Translations under genes and position numbers: made by a program | Source of the DNA: Solea solea | Taxonomy: Eukaryota > Chordata > Actinopteri > Pleuronectiformes > Soleidae | Assembly: GCF_958295425.1 (NCBI RefSeq) | Contig: NC_081152.1 | Coordinates: forward strand, 23,382,015-23,446,014 | DNA: 64,000 nucleotides | Direction: 5' to 3' | Notes under the pieces: model-generated | What the model was told of the DNA's origin: nothing | The model's database searches: none | Seen by the model: the letters and a program-made list of their open reading frames with translations, nothing else | Part shown: positions 60,175 to 64,000 of the stretch, piece after piece | Numbering within the stretch: the stretch's first letter is position 1 | Layout: each line of letters starts with the position of its first letter

Positions 60175-63100
60175 ATGAATAAGCTTAATTTTGTGTCGTA
60201 CAATGTACACGGTCTTAATCATCCCGTGAAGAGGAAGAAGATACTGAGCCAACTAAAAAAATTACAATGTTCAATAGCTCTTCTGCAAGAGACTCATCTG
60301 GCAGAAACGGAACATCAAAAATTAAAAAGGGAATGGGTGAGCCAGGTATTTTATGCCTCATATGGCAAAAGGAGAGGGGTGGCTATTTTAATCGGTAAAG
60401 GTACACCAATCAAGGTCGAAAAAGAAATTAAGGATAATACTGGACGATATGTTATGATTGTAGGATCTATAGGAGACATGACTATTTCGGTACTTAATGT
60501 ATATGCCCCAAATGAGGAGAAAGAGATATTCTTTAAACATATAGCCAAAGTGATATCCAGTGAAGCGAGGGGGATGGTGTTGATAGGGGGAGATTTTAAT
60601 ACAATACAAAATGGCAGATTAGATAGGTTTCCTCCGGATCAGGGACCGAGTACAATTAGGTCTACTGTACTGAATAATGTGACTAGAGAGCTTGGTCTCA
60701 TTGATCCATGGAGGAATAACAACCCAAAGAGGAGAGATTATACATTTTATTCAAATCCGCATGGTAGCTACTCCAGAATAGATTTTTTTTATGTGTCACA
60801 GCAACATATACACAAAGTATTGAACTGTGGAATTGAAAATATAACTATAAGTGACCATGCACCTATTACCCTAACCGTTGATTTAGGTAATGAGCCCCTT
60901 TTCAGATACTGGAGGATGAATGTATCTATTCTGTCGAGTGATAGTGTTGTAAAAGAAATAAAGCAGAATTTAAAGGAATATTTCCAAATTAATGATAATG
61001 GAGAGGTTACACCATCGATATTATGGGAGGCAGGGAAAGCAGTGATCAGAGGGAAAATAATTGAAATATCATCCAGATTGAAGAAAGCTCGATTAAAAAA
61101 ACAAAGTGAATTGGAGAATAAGATTAAAGAACTGGAGATGGAACATAAAAGAAAATCAGATAAATCTATATTGTGTGACTTAAAGAAAACCAGAGACAAA
61201 TTAGATGAAATCTTAACGTTTAAAGCAGAAGGGGCCTTACGTTTTACAAGCCAGAGATACTACGAAATGGGTAATAGGGCTAGTCGCTTACTTGCTTTTC
61301 AACTTAGAAAGGCCCAAACAAATAGAATTGTTTCAAAAATAAAACACCCCACATCTAACCAAATTATGGTAAAACCCAAAGAAATTGCAGGGGCCTTTGC
61401 GGATTATTATAAGAATTTGTATGATGACTCTGAATCTGACTACAATGATAGTGACACACAAACCTTTCTGGGAAAACTAAATTTACCAACCCTGTCAAAA
61501 GAAGAGGCATCTGAAATGATTCGGCCAATTTCTACTCAGGAAATATTGGATACTATAAAAACTCTTAAAAATAACAAATCACCTGGGACGGATGGGCTTG
61601 CAGGAGAGTTTTATAAAAGTTTTAGAGAGGAGATAACACCTGTGTTATCTAAAGTATTTAATTATGCTCTAACATCTGGGGATCGGCCTAAGTCATGGTC
61701 AGAAGCCATCATATCAGTTTTGCATAAAGAAGGGAAAGATTCAACGTTGTGTGAAGGATACAGACCTGTTAGTCTACTCTGCAATGATTTAAAGATTCTT
61801 ACAAGCATAATGGCAAAACGGATGCAAAAATATATAACTAAATTAATTGGAATAGATCAAACTGGGTTCATTCCCGGTAGGCAGGGAGCGAATAACATTA
61901 GGAGAATATTAAATATTATTTCAAGTACAAAATATAATCCTCAGGCTTCTATGATGCTAAGCCTAGATGCCCAGAAGGCTTTTGATAGGGTGAAATGGAG
62001 CTTCTTGTACCAGACACTATTAGCTTTTGGGTTTCCTCAGAATTTCATAGAATGGGTAAAAATGATATACAAAGACCCCAAATCGCGGATCAGAATTAAT
62101 GGCTGCTGCTCAGAATTCTTCTCCCTCAAAAGAGGAGTGAGACAAGGTGATTGTTTGAGTCCACTGTTGTTTGCTATAAGTATTGAACCTTTGGCTGAAT
62201 CAATAAGGCAAAACAAACAAATATTCGGAATACGTGATGAAGGGGGGGTGGAACATAAAATATCATTATTTGCAGATGATTTATTAATACTTTTGAATGA
62301 CCCGCTCCTATCGATACCAACCCTGTTGGAGAATCTTGGAGTGTACGGAAAAATGTCAGGATATTTGACTAATGAAAGCAAATCAATTGCTATGATGATC
62401 TCGGGTAAATGTCCAGCTGAGTTAAAAGATAAGGTTGAGTTTAAATGGACCGACAAAGGGTTTAGATATCTGGGTGTTGTTATCACTCCTAACATCTTGC
62501 AGTTATATGACGCTAATTATGGGAAATTGTTAAAGGAAATTAAGAAAGACTTGGATAGATGGGCGATTCTACCCTTAACTCTCATTGGGAGGGTAGAAAC
62601 GATAAGAATGAATATCTTGCCTAGACTATTGTTCCTGTTTCAGTCACTCCCAATTATGATTCCTGGCTCCACTTTTAAAATATTAGACAAAAGTATTTCA
62701 AAATTTTTATGGCTAAACAAAAAAGCTAGAATTAAATACAAGACACTTTTGGCCCCTCAAAATAAAGGAGGACTAAATTTACCAAATCTAAGGAATTATT
62801 ACTGGGCCGCTCAACTTAGAGCTCTTATATTATGGATAACTACAGACAAAGATGCCATATGGGTGGAAATGGAGCAAAGGGCCTGCCCTAATGTGTCTTT
62901 GGGGTCATTACCATTTGTAACCAGGCTGGTGCAAAAGAAGCTTAAAATTCGAAATGATTTGATCAAAGAAACAATGAAAATCTGGTCCACAATACAAAAA
63001 AAATTAAATGTATCAAGCTCAGTTAGTAAAGCTACGAAAATAGACAAAAACCCAGACTTTGTACCGTGTACTATGGATGCAGGATTTGAGAAATGGTCGA

Positions 63101-63951
63101 ATAAAGGGTTAGTGTACATTGCACACATTTTTAGGGGGCAAATTTTGAAAACGTTTGAACAACTCAAACAGGAATTTAATTTACCAAAAAATGATTTTTA
63201 TAAATATTTGCAGTTGAGACACTATCTCCAGAAACATAATGAATGGGAAAGAATAAGCAAAGAACCAACAAAGGTTGAAGAATTGCTCATGTCATTTACA
63301 GAGGAAGAGTCAAAAAAAGGGCTGATTTCAAAAATGTATAAAGCACTACAATATGAATCCAAGGACAATAATATTGATGTTAAAGAAAAATGGGAATTGG
63401 AAGCAAATATAATAATAACGGATGATGATTGGGAGGAAACGTTCAGAGCAGGTCATAAATTAACCAACAGTCCAACGTGGAGGGAGTTTGACTGGAAAGT
63501 CAAGATGCGCTACTTTAATACCCCATCTGTCACTGCAAAATATAGTAAAACGTCAAATTTGTGCTGGAGGAACTGTGGCATGGTGGGTGACTTCACTCAT
63601 ATATTTTGGGATTGCCCAAAGATCGTATATTTTTGGAAAGGGGTGAAAAAAGAAATCAAAAGAATTCTGGGTATTGATCTACATCTTGACTCTACCCTTT
63701 ATATACTTGGGATACTACCGGAGGATTTGACAGACAGAGAATGTAGCTACTTAGTGAGAGTCCTGCTCTTGATAGCAAAGAAAATGATCACAATTAATTG
63801 GTTGAAGCCACATCCCCCCACCATAATGCAGTGGACAGACAGACTAAAAAAGGTTGTTATTATGGAAGAAATTACAGCTAGATTACAACTGAAATTAGAA
63901 TCATTTAAGAGAAAATGGACACCAATATTACAAGCATTACCAGAGCTCTAA
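60175..63951 (+). CDS. L1 ORF2 protein (endonuclease-reverse transcriptase)
   Basis: The 1258 residues read as a complete ORF2p. The N-terminal APE-type endonuclease (1-235) shows N10 in SYNVHG, E39 in LQETHL, D140 and N142 in GGDFNT, and D227-H228 in SDHAP, all expected catalytic positions. The reverse transcriptase (about 470-780) shows SPGTDGL, GYRPVSLL, the catalytic D598 in SLDAQKAFD, RGVRQGDCLSP, and D701-D702 in FADD. The C-terminus has the L1-type motif CX3CX7HX4C (C1130, C1134, H1142, C1147). The protein nicks T-rich target DNA and copies the L1 RNA in place. Every key residue I can check is present, so activity is plausible. ORF1-ORF2 spacing (454 bp) is long; ORF2 is probably translated by reinitiation, which is inference. 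Confidence 0.96.
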   Translation: MNKLNFVSYNVHGLNHPVKRKKILSQLKKLQCSIALLQETHLAETEHQKLKREWVSQVFYASYGKRRGVAILIGKGTPIKVEKEIKDNTGRYVMIVGSIGDMTISVLNVYAPNEEKEIFFKHIAKVISSEARGMVLIGGDFNTIQNGRLDRFPPDQGPSTIRSTVLNNVTRELGLIDPWRNNNPKRRDYTFYSNPHGSYSRIDFFYVSQQHIHKVLNCGIENITISDHAPITLTVDLGNEPLFRYWRMNVSILSSDSVVKEIKQNLKEYFQINDNGEVTPSILWEAGKAVIRGKIIEISSRLKKARLKKQSELENKIKELEMEHKRKSDKSILCDLKKTRDKLDEILTFKAEGALRFTSQRYYEMGNRASRLLAFQLRKAQTNRIVSKIKHPTSNQIMVKPKEIAGAFADYYKNLYDDSESDYNDSDTQTFLGKLNLPTLSKEEASEMIRPISTQEILDTIKTLKNNKSPGTDGLAGEFYKSFREEITPVLSKVFNYALTSGDRPKSWSEAIISVLHKEGKDSTLCEGYRPVSLLCNDLKILTSIMAKRMQKYITKLIGIDQTGFIPGRQGANNIRRILNIISSTKYNPQASMMLSLDAQKAFDRVKWSFLYQTLLAFGFPQNFIEWVKMIYKDPKSRIRINGCCSEFFSLKRGVRQGDCLSPLLFAISIEPLAESIRQNKQIFGIRDEGGVEHKISLFADDLLILLNDPLLSIPTLLENLGVYGKMSGYLTNESKSIAMMISGKCPAELKDKVEFKWTDKGFRYLGVVITPNILQLYDANYGKLLKEIKKDLDRWAILPLTLIGRVETIRMNILPRLLFLFQSLPIMIPGSTFKILDKSISKFLWLNKKARIKYKTLLAPQNKGGLNLPNLRNYYWAAQLRALILWITTDKDAIWVEMEQRACPNVSLGSLPFVTRLVQKKLKIRNDLIKETMKIWSTIQKKLNVSSSVSKATKIDKNPDFVPCTMDAGFEKWSNKGLVYIAHIFRGQILKTFEQLKQEFNLPKNDFYKYLQLRHYLQKHNEWERISKEPTKVEELLMSFTEEESKKGLISKMYKALQYESKDNNIDVKEKWELEANIIITDDDWEETFRAGHKLTNSPTWREFDWKVKMRYFNTPSVTAKYSKTSNLCWRNCGMVGDFTHIFWDCPKIVYFWKGVKKEIKRILGIDLHLDSTLYILGILPEDLTDRECSYLVRVLLLIAKKMITINWLKPHPPTIMQWTDRLKKVVIMEEITARLQLKLESFKRKWTPILQALPEL

Positions 63952-64000
63952 ATACCTCCTTTCTGTTTTTGATTTGTATTCATTTTATGTGTGTGTTGTT

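Larger units (their letters stand above)
58591..64000 (+). mobile_element. L1-clade LINE, both ORFs intact, 3' end cut
   Basis: The insertion starts GGACTTCCGGTGGCGCCATG, a start of the kind seen in full-length fish L1 elements. It has a short 5' UTR (58591-58736), ORF1, a 454-bp spacer with an A-rich tract (59757-59776), ORF2, and the first 49 bp of the 3' UTR. Both ORFs lack stops or frameshifts over 327 and 1258 codons, so the insertion is young. The poly-A tail and 3' target repeat lie past the window end. The uninterrupted site is 4290-4306. Confidence 0.93.

Overview
The window looks like vertebrate nuclear DNA, most likely from a teleost fish. There is no dense gene track. Instead there are an L1-clade LINE with full-length ORFs, a non-autonomous hAT-type DNA transposon, a tRNA-derived SINE ending in the L2-like tail common in fish, short LINE tails ending in ATTCTG repeats, and very large satellite arrays. 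The only intact protein genes are the two L1 ORFs at the right end. No bacterial operons, CRISPR arrays, rRNA genes or stand-alone tRNA genes are visible.

Layout. (1) 1-5625 is a first copy of a duplicated flank. It holds a hAT insertion at 28-1657, then segment A (1658-4440, with a SINE at 4160-4306), then segment B (4441-5625). (2) 5626-35402 is a compound satellite array of about 30 kb. It is built from a ~176-bp monomer (U1), a 141-bp monomer (U2) and a ~255-bp linker (X), arranged as 12 successive X-U2n-U1n blocks. Eight blocks carry the same 324-bp LINE-tail insertion at the same position of the same U1 monomer. (3) 35403-42665 is an inverted copy of the flank, in the order A, E, B, C, all reversed. 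(4) 42666-49873 is a second array made only of U1 (about 40 monomers), with a ~2287-bp (13-monomer) higher-order period. It ends in a near-perfect 80-bp fold-back hairpin. (5) 49874-58590 is the flank again in forward orientation (C, B, E, A), so regions 3 and 5 are arms of ~7 kb of a large palindrome with the second array as spacer. (6) 58591-64000 is the L1 element, inserted in the SINE of the last A copy and cut by the window end.

How the parts relate. The flank appears three times in alternating orientation (+, -, +), with a satellite array at each turn. Insertions present in one copy and absent from the others date events: the hAT element is only in the first copy, the L1 only in the last, and a 68-bp LINE tail only in the right palindrome arm. 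The flanks contain short exon-like pieces with splice sites, including one CpG-rich candidate first exon. One piece has a frameshift shared by both arms, so I read them as remnants of host genes that I cannot name. The flanks also contain a 5'-inverted old L1 fragment.

The features most worth a second look are the alternating palindrome/array architecture, the block-quantised growth of the compound array, and a near-consensus nuclear-receptor DR1 element repeated in most of the ~85 U2 units. Assembly error is a real alternative for the gross structure and copy numbers. All similarity statements are by eye.
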